Positions 6,465 through 14,538 of a stretch of 16,663 nt of DNA are shown here, in pieces. The stretch is from the NCBI GenBank assembly GCA_045125935.1, contig JBGVNW010000028.1, forward strand, positions 1 to 16,663, given 5' to 3'. The number at the start of each line of letters is the position of its first letter. Positions within the stretch are counted from its first letter, which is position 1. The notes under the pieces are model-generated. The model had not been told where the DNA came from. It did no database searches and was given only the letters and a program-made list of their open reading frames with translations. The position numbers were made by a program, and so were the translations under genes. This DNA is from CAG-877 sp045125935. Its GTDB lineage: Bacteria > Bacillota_I > Bacilli_A > RF39 > UBA660.

Positions 6465-7944
6465 GGTGACCTCCTATTTGACTGTTTCTGTCGATAGCAG
6501 TTGATCCTTCTTCAAAGTTCATTCCTCTTAGAATGGAGTTTTTTCCATATTTATTTTTTATATCTAGTAGAATGTGTTGTAGTTTATTTTCTTCTTGTTC
6601 ATACTGTTTTTCTTGGTTTCTTTTTTCTTCTAAAGCATGATAATCGGTAAATAAATCATATTGTTCTATTACTTTCTCGGCTTGGGCTTCAGTTTGATTT
6701 ATAACATTATTGGCAACTACAGTAATTCGACGAACTAAGAGATTTTTATTGATTATTTTTTCGAATAGATTAAGCAATTGCGTGGTAATTTGTTTTGATG
6801 AAGATGTTTTATGGGAAAGATTAATTGTTCCATTAGCGTGTTTTGGGACACTTCTACCATAATAGTCTTTTGTTACTTCACCTTTATAATTTGTGGTAAT
6901 GTTTTCGGCATCATAACCAATAATTAATACTAGTTGATCTGTAACTAAATTTTTAGAAACTAAATCTAAAGATAATGAATCGGCCATTTCCTTTACAATT
7001 AGCTTTGTTTTTTGATAATCATAAGGACAATGTAATACTTGGCCAGAACTAATACTATTTCGACTTGGTTTATAAGTTTTTATATCTTTTATAGTACATG
7101 GTTCCCATCCCCATGCATGATCAATTAGGGTTTCAGCATTTACACCAAATAGTTTATAAAGTAAGTCTTCATTGTTTATTGAACATCTGGCGATATCTCC
7201 CATTGTGTACATGTTATGTTCTTCTAATTTCTTGGCATAACCTGCCCCTACTCTCCAAAAAGAAGTTAATGGTCTATGCCGCCACAAAAGTCTTCTGTAA
7301 CTCATTTCATCAAGTTCAGCAATTCTTACACCGAAGTTGTCTGCTTCTGCATGCTTAGCGACAATATCCATCGCTACTTTTGCAAGATATAAATTACTAC
7401 CAATTCCAGCAGTAGCGGTAATACCAGTTGTTTTATATACATCATGAATCATTTTAGTTACTAATTCTTTAGGAGTTAATTTGTTATAACTTAGGTAATC
7501 TGTAATATCACAAAAAACTTCATCAATTGAATAAACATAAATATCTTCTGGGGCTAAATATTTTAGATAAACATTATAAATATTTGTACTATATTTCATA
7601 TAATAAGACATTCTAGGTTTAGCAATAATAAAATCTATTTCAAGATTCTTATTTTCTTGTAATTCAATACTATTAAATGACTTTCCTGTAAATTTATAAC
7701 GATAAGTATTTTTTCTTCTGATGTTGTTTTGTTCCTTAACTTTTTGAACTACTTCGAATAGTCTTGCTCTTCCTTTAATACCATATGTCTTTAGAGAGGG
7801 ACTTACGGCTAAACAAATTGTTTTTTCTGTTCTTTCGGAGTCAGCTACAACTAAATTAGTTGTTAATGGATCGAGGTTTCTTTCTTGACATTCGACTGAG
7901 GCATAAAAACTTTTTAAATCAATACAAGCATAAACTCTATTCAT
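6457..7944 (-). CDS. Y-family DNA polymerase, UvrX/UmuC-like
   Basis: A translesion polymerase that copies damaged DNA. The first catalytic aspartate D9 (ACIDLKSFYASVE) lies at the start, with the steric-gate aromatic Y14 region after it, and the second acidic pair D141/E142 is in YSIDEVFCDIT. The palm/fingers/thumb occupy about 1-290 (helix-hairpin-helix near GAGYAKKLEEHNM), and the little-finger domain about 295-420. QYDLF (428-432) fits a beta-clamp-binding motif. The C-terminus ends QIGGHHE, a tail typical of the Bacillus YqjW/UvrX group rather than DinB or ImuB. 495 residues is somewhat longer than usual because of the charged stretch 437-460. ATG 7944 follows AAAGGAGGT. The downstream YolD gene is coupled. 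I found no CGAAC-N4-GTTCG box upstream, so SOS control by a Bacillus-type LexA is not visible. Confidence 0.92.
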   Translation of the reverse strand: MNRVYACIDLKSFYASVECQERNLDPLTTNLVVADSERTEKTICLAVSPSLKTYGIKGRARLFEVVQKVKEQNNIRRKNTYRYKFTGKSFNSIELQENKNLEIDFIIAKPRMSYYMKYSTNIYNVYLKYLAPEDIYVYSIDEVFCDITDYLSYNKLTPKELVTKMIHDVYKTTGITATAGIGSNLYLAKVAMDIVAKHAEADNFGVRIAELDEMSYRRLLWRHRPLTSFWRVGAGYAKKLEEHNMYTMGDIARCSINNEDLLYKLFGVNAETLIDHAWGWEPCTIKDIKTYKPSRNSISSGQVLHCPYDYQKTKLIVKEMADSLSLDLVSKNLVTDQLVLIIGYDAENITTNYKGEVTKDYYGRSVPKHANGTINLSHKTSSSKQITTQLLNLFEKIINKNLLVRRITVVANNVINQTEAQAEKVIEQYDLFTDYHALEEKRNQEKQYEQEENKLQHILLDIKNKYGKNSILRGMNFEEGSTAIDRNSQIGGHHE

Positions 7945-7965
7945 TTTATACCTCCTTTTAGTAAA

Positions 7966-7974
7966 ATTATATCA
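7966..7974 (-). promoter_or_regulatory. Extended -10 promoter of the polymerase operon
   Basis: TGA followed by a perfect TATAAT on the minus strand, giving a leader of only ~15 bases before the polymerase ATG. The -35 is weak. An inverted repeat ATGGA-N7-TCCAT (8005-8021) lies just upstream of the -35 position and could bind a regulator. Confidence 0.55.
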
Positions 7975-8148
7975 TGAAAAATGCCAATCATTTGATCGAT
8001 TTTGATGGAAATTATATCCATTTTATTTTACTAATTTTAATTCTTCAAAAGAATAATTTTTGATTTGTTTTTTCTATTTCTTATTTTTTATAATATTAGG
8101 TATTTGTATTTTAAATATTTACCAATGCGCATATAGTCATTAATTAGA

Positions 8149-8177
8149 TTTTCATTTTATCAAAAATATGATATGAT
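8149..8177 (+). promoter_or_regulatory. Sigma-A-type promoter of the 584-residue protein gene
   Basis: TTTTCA (8149-8154), a 17-base spacer and TATGAT (8172-8177), preceded by TGA (extended -10), on the plus strand. It is 30 bases before the ATG at 8208. Confidence 0.7.
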
Positions 8178-8207
8178 ACTATTAATAGTAGAAAGGTCGG
8201 TTTAAGT

Positions 8208-9962
8208 ATGGAGTCAAGATTTCAATTAATGATGGGCTATTTAGAAGAAATTAAAAATTTAAAGAGAAAATATCCTGCTGCTACAGCATTTAAAAGATTA
8301 TCAGAATTATATCCAAACTATACTTTTGATAAGGATTTAGTTGTTGCGTTAAAGAAGGATTATTTAGGAACAAAAATACATATTTTTGAAGAGAAGGATA
8401 TTGCAGGAACAATTGATACTAGTATTATTCCTATTGAATATCATAGTTCTTATGCTTCCGCTGTTGCACAGGTTATGAGAGAATGTATCGGACAAAATGA
8501 AGATTTCTTTAGAGCTTTTTTTAAGGATTATAACCGAATTGTCGTTGATTCAACATATCATTCAGATAATGGTGATTTGGTTATTCGTAATTACGCTGTT
8601 GATATTCCGATTGAGGGATATTCTATAAATAACTTTATTGAGGCTATTTTATCAGAATATAATATTGATTTACAAAGAAATTCCGAGTTAGTTGGAGTAT
8701 TAGCCAAGACGCAGCAAGACACTGATGAATCAGTTTATGCTAAACCACCCTATTCTTATATTTTTACGCAAGGGAATATTCCTTTTGAAACACTCGCTAA
8801 TTATTATGCTGTCAATGGAAAATATGCAGACTTAAAATATTTATTAGAAAACAAAAATGATCCTCTTGCTATTAACCGTCATATTATATTAAACGATTCT
8901 ATTGGTTTTCTTAATGCAGCAATTGATAATATGCCTGAAGTTATTTCTAAAAATATTGATATGTTAAAACCAGCGGTTGATGAAACTGCTTTAGCTGTTA
9001 AAAATGGTACCAGCTTTGAAAATGATTTTTCTAGTGTTTCTTGCGATAAAGAAACTACTATTAGTCTAGTTAAGAAGATGTTAACTGATTTAGATCCTAG
9101 TGGCAAGTTTCGTGCTAGTTTCGAACAGGCTTTAAAAGACGGATTGCTCTTATCATATGAAAAGGTTAATTCTGGTGATGAGGATTTTGTTGCTTATAAG
9201 GAAAATGCCGAGGGGAAATTAGAGACTGTCAACATAAGTAAAAATTTCTTTTCCGATTATATTAATTTGACTAGTACTGATACATTAACAGATGTAGTCG
9301 ATTTGATGGATGGTTTTATTCATTATTACATGGCTAATCATCACAAAAATGCAATTGATGATTATAAGTATGTTAGTGAAATCATTCCAGCTTATTATGA
9401 AGCTAGAACATGCAATTGGCTTGCGGAAAATGGTTTTGATGCTGTTGAGGTTAGCAGAATTTTAAATACTAGAAGAGCTGATTGCTTGGGCACTAGTAAG
9501 CTTGATAATACTCCTCTAATTATTGATTTGGTAGCAAAAAAAGAAAGAGATGGCGAACTATCTATAGAAAATATTTTAACTGAACAACAAGTTTTGAGTC
9601 ATGTAAATTTAAGGAAAGCACGTGGAATAATGACACCGGATGTAGAAATAATAAAAAAAGGTTATGCTACTAACTGTGCTAAGATGATTGCAAAAACAAG
9701 ATCTTTAAATACAGAAATGATTGGATACTCTCTAGGTTATCAATTGGGTCGAAGTAATGATTTAGAAGAAATGGATCGAAGAATGACTTGGGTTATTGAT
9801 AACTGTTCTAATAGAGAATATAATGCCACTGACTTAGTAAACGCTCTTAGAAATGGAGTTTCATATAAAAATAGTTCAACCGATGAACTTGATACTTTGT
9901 TTAATGATTCTGTTGATGAAGATTTTCGACATGATGCTAATTTAAAACCCGTTTCTAAATAA
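8208..9962 (+). CDS. Large soluble protein, M3-metallopeptidase-like layout
   Basis: No named family was recognised with confidence. The 584-residue protein is mostly helical, without signal peptide or membrane segment, hence cytoplasmic. The stretch 290-400 follows the plan of PepF/M3 oligopeptidases: DLDPSGKFRASFEQALKDG (295-312) resembles their pre-catalytic helix. TLTDVVDLMDGFIHYYMA (359-376) resembles TLaHElGHalHsY, and SEIIPAYYEA (390-399) the glutamate-ligand helix. In that alignment HExxH has become DLMDG (365-369), while E391 is retained 26 residues later; M3 enzymes space these similarly. If correct, it is a catalytically dead relative. Only a modest AAAGG site precedes ATG (11-base gap). 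It is the sole plus-strand gene, with its own promoter and a strong terminator. The existence of the gene is certain; the M3 link is inference (about 0.4). Confidence 0.85.
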   Translation: MESRFQLMMGYLEEIKNLKRKYPAATAFKRLSELYPNYTFDKDLVVALKKDYLGTKIHIFEEKDIAGTIDTSIIPIEYHSSYASAVAQVMRECIGQNEDFFRAFFKDYNRIVVDSTYHSDNGDLVIRNYAVDIPIEGYSINNFIEAILSEYNIDLQRNSELVGVLAKTQQDTDESVYAKPPYSYIFTQGNIPFETLANYYAVNGKYADLKYLLENKNDPLAINRHIILNDSIGFLNAAIDNMPEVISKNIDMLKPAVDETALAVKNGTSFENDFSSVSCDKETTISLVKKMLTDLDPSGKFRASFEQALKDGLLLSYEKVNSGDEDFVAYKENAEGKLETVNISKNFFSDYINLTSTDTLTDVVDLMDGFIHYYMANHHKNAIDDYKYVSEIIPAYYEARTCNWLAENGFDAVEVSRILNTRRADCLGTSKLDNTPLIIDLVAKKERDGELSIENILTEQQVLSHVNLRKARGIMTPDVEIIKKGYATNCAKMIAKTRSLNTEMIGYSLGYQLGRSNDLEEMDRRMTWVIDNCSNREYNATDLVNALRNGVSYKNSSTDELDTLFNDSVDEDFRHDANLKPVSK

Positions 9963-9980
9963 AAGTCAATTTAATTTAAA

Positions 9981-10010
9981 AAAAGTCTCTAGAATCTAGA
10001 GACTTTTCTA
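9981..10010 (+). terminator. Strong terminator of the 584-residue protein gene
   Basis: AAAAGTCTCTAGA (9981-9993) and TCTAGAGACTTTT (9995-10007) are perfect 13-base inverted arms, 18 bases after the stop codon. A tracts and T tracts on both sides suggest activity in both directions. Confidence 0.85.
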
Positions 10011-10019
10011 CAGTCTTGG

Positions 10020-10043
10020 AAAGTATTCTTAGTACTTTCTTTT
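10020..10043 (+). terminator. Second, weaker terminator-like hairpin
   Basis: AAAGTA (10020-10025) and TACTTT (10033-10038) pair around seven bases, followed by CTTTT. It may act as a back-up after the stronger hairpin. The remaining bases to 10225 hold an imperfect inverted repeat (TTAGTGT at 10076-10082, ACACTAA at 10124-10130) and no supported gene. Confidence 0.4.
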
Positions 10044-10225
10044 ATTATACTAATTCTTTTTTATTATAATTAATGTTAGTGTGTAAGAAATCATTGATAA
10101 AATTAAATACTCATCATTACTCTACACTAAAAGAAAGAATTTTTGCTCCGAGAACTTTTACATAATATTTTGTTAAGTTCTTTATTTCTAAATTTTTGTT
10201 TAGGAATTTTTTTAGCAATTAACAC

Positions 10226-11101
10226 TTATATTTCATTTTTTCTTTTTTCGCATAATTCACATTTCCTTTTAGCTTTTTCTAAAGATAAATTTTTATATTT
10301 ACCACATTTACACGAATATTTATTAAAGTATTTAAAATTATTATTATCATCAATCATATATGAAACTGTTCTTTTTAATTTTTTACAACCTACTTCTTTC
10401 TTTAGTACCTTATATTCTTTTAATAATTCTTTTAGTTCTTTATTTAATGGTAATCCTAGTATTGTAAAATCAGATGAGTAGCCATGTCTAAACTCATCTA
10501 ATGAATTTGAAGAAGAAACGATATTGCCTTTATCTTTTACTTTACAATAGATATATCTATTTTCATGAATACTGTATACAACAGTTACTTTTCCTTCTAA
10601 TGTTTTATCATAATCACTATCATCTAAATTGAATTTTTTTACAATTTTAAAATATATCTTTCGAAAGAAAGTATCATCAAAAACAAAAAACATTAAAAGA
10701 TTGCCACCTACAATGATATAAGTTAACCAAATGACGATAATAAAAGTTCTATGGCGTTTTGTTAATACCCATACATTGAATATGATAAAGCCAAAGCCAA
10801 TAATAAACTTTAATACTTGAAAATATATAATTATTAAGGCTGAGATTCTTAAATACGAGTAATCTTCCTTACTTGTTAAACTAAAAAGAGATGTTCATGT
10901 AAATAAAAGAAATAATAAAAATATATTCATAATAACTATAATAAAGGCAATTGTAGATATAGAAATTGCATTACTTGATGATGGCATATAATTAATTGTG
11001 ATAAATATGAATAATATAAAGAGAATAATCCCAACAAATAGCTATTTTAATTGTTTTTTTCGACAATTACTTTTAAATTCTTCGTTAAACTTATCATTCA
11101 T
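10226..11101 (-). pseudogene. Multi-pass membrane protein with zinc-binding tail, two nonsense codons
   Basis: One uninterrupted frame of 291 codons begins at ATG 11101 behind TAGGTGAG and ends at TAA 10226. It is broken by TAG at codon 20 (11042-11044) and TGA at codon 69 (10895-10897). Before and between the stops lie a charged start (MNDKFNEEF), a hydrophobic helix (LFVGIILFILFIF) and a second one ending in FLLFLLFT. Two more helices (SALIIIYFQVLKFIIGFGFIIF, seen as ~22 residues, and one ending TYIIVGG) follow before codon 137. The last ~155 residues are soluble and end in a cysteine cluster, CKC plus CELC, suggesting a small zinc ribbon. I do not know the family. An ATG at codon 137 (10693) could give a 155-residue soluble fragment. 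It lies 60 bases downstream of the Nudix gene, on the same strand. Both nonsense changes fit G-to-A or C-to-T transitions, so a decaying gene is the simplest reading. Confidence 0.75.
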
Positions 11102-11161
11102 ATACTACTCACCTACTATATCTAGTATAACATTTTATCTTAAATTATTTTTACTTATATT

Positions 11162-11863
11162 TTAATTTTCTAATAATTTAATTGCTTCGACGATATATTC
11201 TCTAATATCTTTTTCTTTATAAATATCTAAAAAATTATCTTTTGTATAAAATAATAGTTCTTTAATTTCATGATCTAAATTATTTTTATGAGTAATAAAA
11301 TATTCTTCTAATTCATCTTTAGTAAGATTTAAGATGCCTGTATATACTACTCCTGTTGGATACATTTTTTCATCAGTTGAGGGCATTTTTATAAAAGCTT
11401 GTTGATAAGATGAAACTTGCTTTTTATCTTTTAATGAAAGTCCTAATTCCTCTTTTACTTCTCTTTCTAAACAAATTTCTGGTCTAAATTCACTATCAAT
11501 AAAATCATCCGTACTAGCCATTCCACCTAGAAGATTAAGTCGATCATTTTTATCCTTTGTAATAACATAATAATTATCTTTTGTTTTGAAAAGACAGGAA
11601 GTAAATAGTGAATAAATTGTCAAATCATTAGTTTGTTTAGCATATACTAAGTCAGCAAATTTAGCTTTTCCAATTTCTAGTTCATAGTTATTATTAGTAC
11701 TTTTTATACTTGTTACGGCGTAAATATCACCATTAAAAACATCTGTCTTTGAAGATGAAAATTTATTCCAAAGATTATTTATCTTTTCTTCTTGTTCTTT
11801 TGTCTTTGCTATTTCTAGAGGTTCTTTATTTTTAAATATTACTTTATTTACTTTTACTAGCAT
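11162..11863 (-). CDS. Nudix hydrolase-like protein
   Basis: The C-terminal half of the Nudix box is clear, REVKEELGL (134-142), matching REUxEExGU, which binds the catalytic metal. The upstream part is unusual. LLGG (111-114) precedes it, but about ten residues separate that glycine from the next acidic candidate E125, instead of the standard five. The domain therefore carries an insertion, or uses a relaxed box. An ~85-residue N-terminal region (helical then beta) precedes the Nudix fold, making the protein (233 residues) longer than simple Nudix enzymes. The likely role is hydrolysis of a nucleoside diphosphate-linked compound; the substrate is not inferable. ATG 11863 follows AAAGGAGAAG. 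It is the last gene of the ABC-F/YbaK/Nudix operon, 15 bases after the YbaK stop. No clear terminator separates it from the pseudogene downstream. Confidence 0.82.
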   Translation of the reverse strand: MLVKVNKVIFKNKEPLEIAKTKEQEEKINNLWNKFSSSKTDVFNGDIYAVTSIKSTNNNYELEIGKAKFADLVYAKQTNDLTIYSLFTSCLFKTKDNYYVITKDKNDRLNLLGGMASTDDFIDSEFRPEICLEREVKEELGLSLKDKKQVSSYQQAFIKMPSTDEKMYPTGVVYTGILNLTKDELEEYFITHKNNLDHEIKELLFYTKDNFLDIYKEKDIREYIVEAIKLLEN

Positions 11864-11878
11864 GTTCTTCTCCTTTTA

Positions 11879-12352
11879 TTAATTTGATATATCATCTAAT
11901 TCATATTCTATAACTTTTTCTAAATCATTTAAAGATAGTTCCACTTGATAACCTATTTTTCCGGCACTAAAAATTATAGTTTCAAAGTTTTTTGCGGAGG
12001 AGTCAATAACCGTTTTAAAGACTTTCTTCATACCAATTGGTGAACAACCTCCATGAATATAGCCAGTTTGAGGAAGTAGTTCTTTCGACTTAAGCATTTC
12101 AACACTCTTTTCTCCTACTGCTTTAGCGGCTTTTTTTAAATTTAATTCTTTATTTACAGGTATAACAAAAACATAATTAATTTTTTTAGGACTTGTTGTT
12201 ACTAAAGTTTTAAAGACCTGACTTGGATTTTGGTTTAGGACTGTTGCGACTTCTATACCAGAAATAGCTGATGTATTGGCATAGCAATGACTTATATAAT
12301 TTATTTTATTTTGATCTAATATTCTCATTACATTTGTTTTTTCAATTTTCAT
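11879..12352 (-). CDS. ybaK: Cys-tRNA(Pro)/Cys-tRNA(Cys) deacylase YbaK/EbsC
   Basis: A trans-editing protein of the YbaK/ProX superfamily. It removes misacylated cysteine (and probably related amino acids) from tRNA(Pro), acting in the cytoplasm beside prolyl-tRNA synthetase. K48 in QVFKTLV is the conserved lysine of the editing pocket, and GYIHGGCSPIGMKK (97-110) is the family's signature loop. The length of 157 is full-size for the family. ATG 12352 is preceded by AGGTGATT. It lies 23 bases after the ABC-F gene and 15 before the Nudix gene, all on the minus strand, so it is the middle gene of a three-gene operon. The translation-related company of an ABC-F protein is consistent. Family recognition is firm. 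Confidence 0.93.
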   Translation of the reverse strand: MKIEKTNVMRILDQNKINYISHCYANTSAISGIEVATVLNQNPSQVFKTLVTTSPKKINYVFVIPVNKELNLKKAAKAVGEKSVEMLKSKELLPQTGYIHGGCSPIGMKKVFKTVIDSSAKNFETIIFSAGKIGYQVELSLNDLEKVIEYELDDISN

Positions 12353-12375
12353 TTAATCACCTATTCAGTATATAG

Positions 12376-14250
12376 TTAACTACATAATTCTTCCCATTCT
12401 AATAATTTTTCTTCTAATTCTTGATCTAGTTTATTTAAAATAGTTTGTAGTTCATTCATCTTTAGATAATCATTATATATTTTTTCATCTAACATCATAG
12501 TCTCTATTTCTTTTTTCTTTTTCTCTTTTTGATCTATTTCTTTTTCAATTTTTCTTATTAGAGAATTATTCTTTTTCTCTTTTGGTATTGAAGATACTTC
12601 TTTTATCTTAACTTGTTCCTTTTTTATTACTTCAGGTGTTTCTTCTTTTCTTGTCGCTAAATACTCTTTATAAGTACCTCTGAAATAAGTTACTTTATCT
12701 TTTTCAAAAATTAAAAGGGAGTCAGCCACTTTATTGATAAAATAGCGATCATGAGAGACAAAAAGTAATGATCCATCATATTGCGCAAGTAAATCTTCTA
12801 AATTTTCTTTACCGATAATATCTAAATGATTAGTCGGCTCATCTAATAAAAGAAGATTTGGGGATTTCTTCAAGATTTTACATAACGCTAAACGTACCTT
12901 TTCTCCTCCTGATAAGAGTTTGATTTTCTTAAAGACATCTTCCCCCGTAAACATAAAACAACCTAGTGTTTTTCTTATTTGTAGAGGCTCTTCATCAGGA
13001 AAACTTTTTTGATACTCATCATAAATAGTATTTTCTTCACTTATAAATTCTATTTGTTGATCAAAATATTCTTTTTTGACATTGAAACCATAACTTATTT
13101 TACCACTTATTTTAGGAAGTAGACCAATTAAGGTTTTAATTAAGGTTGATTTTCCTTTACCATTTTCACCTATTATCGCAAGTTTTTGTCCTTTATATAA
13201 TTCAAATGAAGCCTTTCCTAGAGATACGTTATTATATCCAAATTCTAAATCTCTTACAGTTAACACTATATTACTACTTTCACTTTCTACCTTTAGAGTA
13301 GTGTTAAAAGTTTTTAAATCGTATTTTTGCGGCTTATCTATTCTTTTCATTTGTTCTATTTTTTGCAGTTTTGACATTGCCATTGAAGCCTTACTTGGTT
13401 TATATCTAAACCTATCAGCTATTGCTTGAAGACGTTTTATTTCTCTTTGTTGATATTCATAATCAGCTAATTGTCTTTCATAATTCATTTTCTTCTGCAC
13501 TTCAAATGAAGAGTAATTTCCTTTATATTTAGTTAAGGACGCATATTCTATCTCATAAACTTTAGTTACCACTTTATCTAAAAACATTCTATCGTGGGAA
13601 ACGACTACTAAAGCTTTGGAATAATCGCTTAAATACTTTTCTAGCCATTCAACTGTAACTATATCTAAATGGTTTGTCGGCTCATCTAATAGGAGAATAT
13701 CTGGTTTACTTAAAAGTAATTTTAAGAAAGAAATTTTAGTTCTCTGTCCGCCGGAAAATTCTGATAATTTTTTTAATTTGTCTTCCTTAGTAAAGCCAAA
13801 CTTTAGAAGGGCTAATTCATACTCTTTTTTATATTCATATCCACCTATTAATTTATATTTTTCCAAAGAATCAGTATACTCTTCAATCATTTCAGTTGTT
13901 GCACAACTTTCAAGATTAGTTTCTAATCTTTTTATTTTTTCTTCCAACTTTATAATTGGACTATAGACCTTTAGAATTTCATCAATAAGTGTAACATTTA
14001 AATCTTGAAAAGCATGTTGTTCTTGATAACCAATTGTAGGTTTCCCAATCTTAATTACTTGTAAATCTTCCTCTCCTAGTCCTGTTTCTAACATTTCATT
14101 ATCAATTAAAGCTTTAAGAAGAGTTGTCTTACCACTACCATTACGACCAACTATCGCAATTTTATCATTATTCTTTATTTCAAAATTAATCTCTTCTAGG
14201 ATTGTATTTGACCCAAAAGAAATCGCACCATTTATAATTTTATATTCCAT
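12376..14250 (-). CDS. ABC-F ATPase, YdiF-like
   Basis: A duplicated ATPase without membrane segments. ABC-F proteins act on the ribosome, either in housekeeping translation or in antibiotic protection. Walker A motifs are GRNGSGKT (35-42) and GENGKGKS (361-368). Signatures are FSGGQ (165-169) and LSGGE (446-450). Both Walker B segments read DEPTNHLD (189-196, 470-477). The charged inter-domain linker (about 250-320) contains the ABC-F hallmark helices. A C-terminal coiled coil (about 565-620) and the GCFMFTGEDVFKKI segment (430-443) resemble Bacillus YdiF more than the Vga/Msr/OptrA resistance group, whose linker tip it does not obviously match. I chose ATG 14250 because AGGAG lies eight bases upstream; the reading frame extends six codons further, past that site. 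First gene of the ABC-F/YbaK/Nudix operon, behind an extended -10. Subgroup placement is moderate, class certain. Confidence 0.93.
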   Translation of the reverse strand: MEYKIINGAISFGSNTILEEINFEIKNNDKIAIVGRNGSGKTTLLKALIDNEMLETGLGEEDLQVIKIGKPTIGYQEQHAFQDLNVTLIDEILKVYSPIIKLEEKIKRLETNLESCATTEMIEEYTDSLEKYKLIGGYEYKKEYELALLKFGFTKEDKLKKLSEFSGGQRTKISFLKLLLSKPDILLLDEPTNHLDIVTVEWLEKYLSDYSKALVVVSHDRMFLDKVVTKVYEIEYASLTKYKGNYSSFEVQKKMNYERQLADYEYQQREIKRLQAIADRFRYKPSKASMAMSKLQKIEQMKRIDKPQKYDLKTFNTTLKVESESSNIVLTVRDLEFGYNNVSLGKASFELYKGQKLAIIGENGKGKSTLIKTLIGLLPKISGKISYGFNVKKEYFDQQIEFISEENTIYDEYQKSFPDEEPLQIRKTLGCFMFTGEDVFKKIKLLSGGEKVRLALCKILKKSPNLLLLDEPTNHLDIIGKENLEDLLAQYDGSLLFVSHDRYFINKVADSLLIFEKDKVTYFRGTYKEYLATRKEETPEVIKKEQVKIKEVSSIPKEKKNNSLIRKIEKEIDQKEKKKKEIETMMLDEKIYNDYLKMNELQTILNKLDQELEEKLLEWEELCS

Positions 14251-14283
14251 AGACATTACTCCTATCAATAGTTGTTTTAATTA

Positions 14284-14292
14284 TTATATCAT
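14284..14292 (-). promoter_or_regulatory. Extended -10 promoter of the ABC-F operon
   Basis: TGA followed by a perfect TATAAT on the minus strand, 33 bases before the ABC-F ATG. The same CATGATATAAT core occurs before the polymerase gene. No good -35 is visible. Confidence 0.5.
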
Positions 14293-14408
14293 GCGAATAA
14301 ATATAATTCTAAAGATTTCTTCCAACCAAGTTTTTTATTTAATGGACTATTTAAATGCTTATTATAAAATATTAAAAAATCAAGACCATCTTCTATTTTT
14401 TTAACCAT
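14290..14408 (-). pseudogene. Possible decayed small ORF or leader peptide
   Basis: ATG at 14406-14408 has a very good ribosome site (AAAGGGGAG, six-base gap) but reads only four codons, MVKK, before TAG. One extra A in the following six-A run would instead open about 39 codons to the TGA at 14290-14292, including a plausible coding stretch (for example DFLIFYNKHLNSPLNKK). It is either a short gene lost by a homopolymer frameshift, a minimal leader ORF ahead of the ABC-F operon, or chance. An extended -10 at 14450-14458 could transcribe it. Confidence 0.3.
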
Positions 14409-14449
14409 AAATACTCCCCTTTATTTACAACAATATATCTAATAAGATA

Positions 14450-14458
14450 ATTATAACA
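14450..14458 (-). promoter_or_regulatory. Candidate extended -10 for the ABC-F leader
   Basis: TGT followed by TATAAT on the minus strand, 42 bases before the strong ribosome site plus ATG at 14408. The -35 is poor. The region is AT-rich, so chance matches are likely. Confidence 0.35.
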
Positions 14459-14505
14459 TATAACATTATCCTTAATATATATTTCATAAATAATTATTTT
14501 TAATC

Positions 14506-14530
14506 AAAAAAGATAGATACTAGATCTATC
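14506..14530 (-). terminator. Terminator of the transmembrane regulator gene
   Basis: GATAGAT (14512-14518) and ATCTATC (14524-14530) pair around five bases, eight bases after the stop codon. The minus strand then reads six T. It isolates the regulator from the ABC-F operon. Confidence 0.75.
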
Positions 14531-14538
14531 ATAAAAAC

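Noticed and set aside
10076..10130. TTAGTGT/ACACTAA inverted repeat as a small RNA or element end
   Set aside because: Arms are only seven bases with a 41-base gap. There is no promoter, T tract or target duplication.
10130..10225. In-frame continuation of the membrane pseudogene past its TAA (about 32 lysine-rich codons)
   Set aside because: The cysteine cluster already makes a natural C-terminus. Lysine-rich reading is expected from AT-rich spacer, and the frame match may be chance.
10895..10897. TGA read as tryptophan (Mycoplasma-type code)
   Set aside because: All Trp codons in intact genes are TGG, and the same gene also has an in-frame TAG. Nonsense mutation is simpler.
12376..14250. 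Antibiotic-resistance ABC-F (Vga/Msr/OptrA type)
   Set aside because: The long C-terminal coiled coil and the segment before the second signature look YdiF-like, and the neighbours are housekeeping genes. Resistance cannot be inferred.
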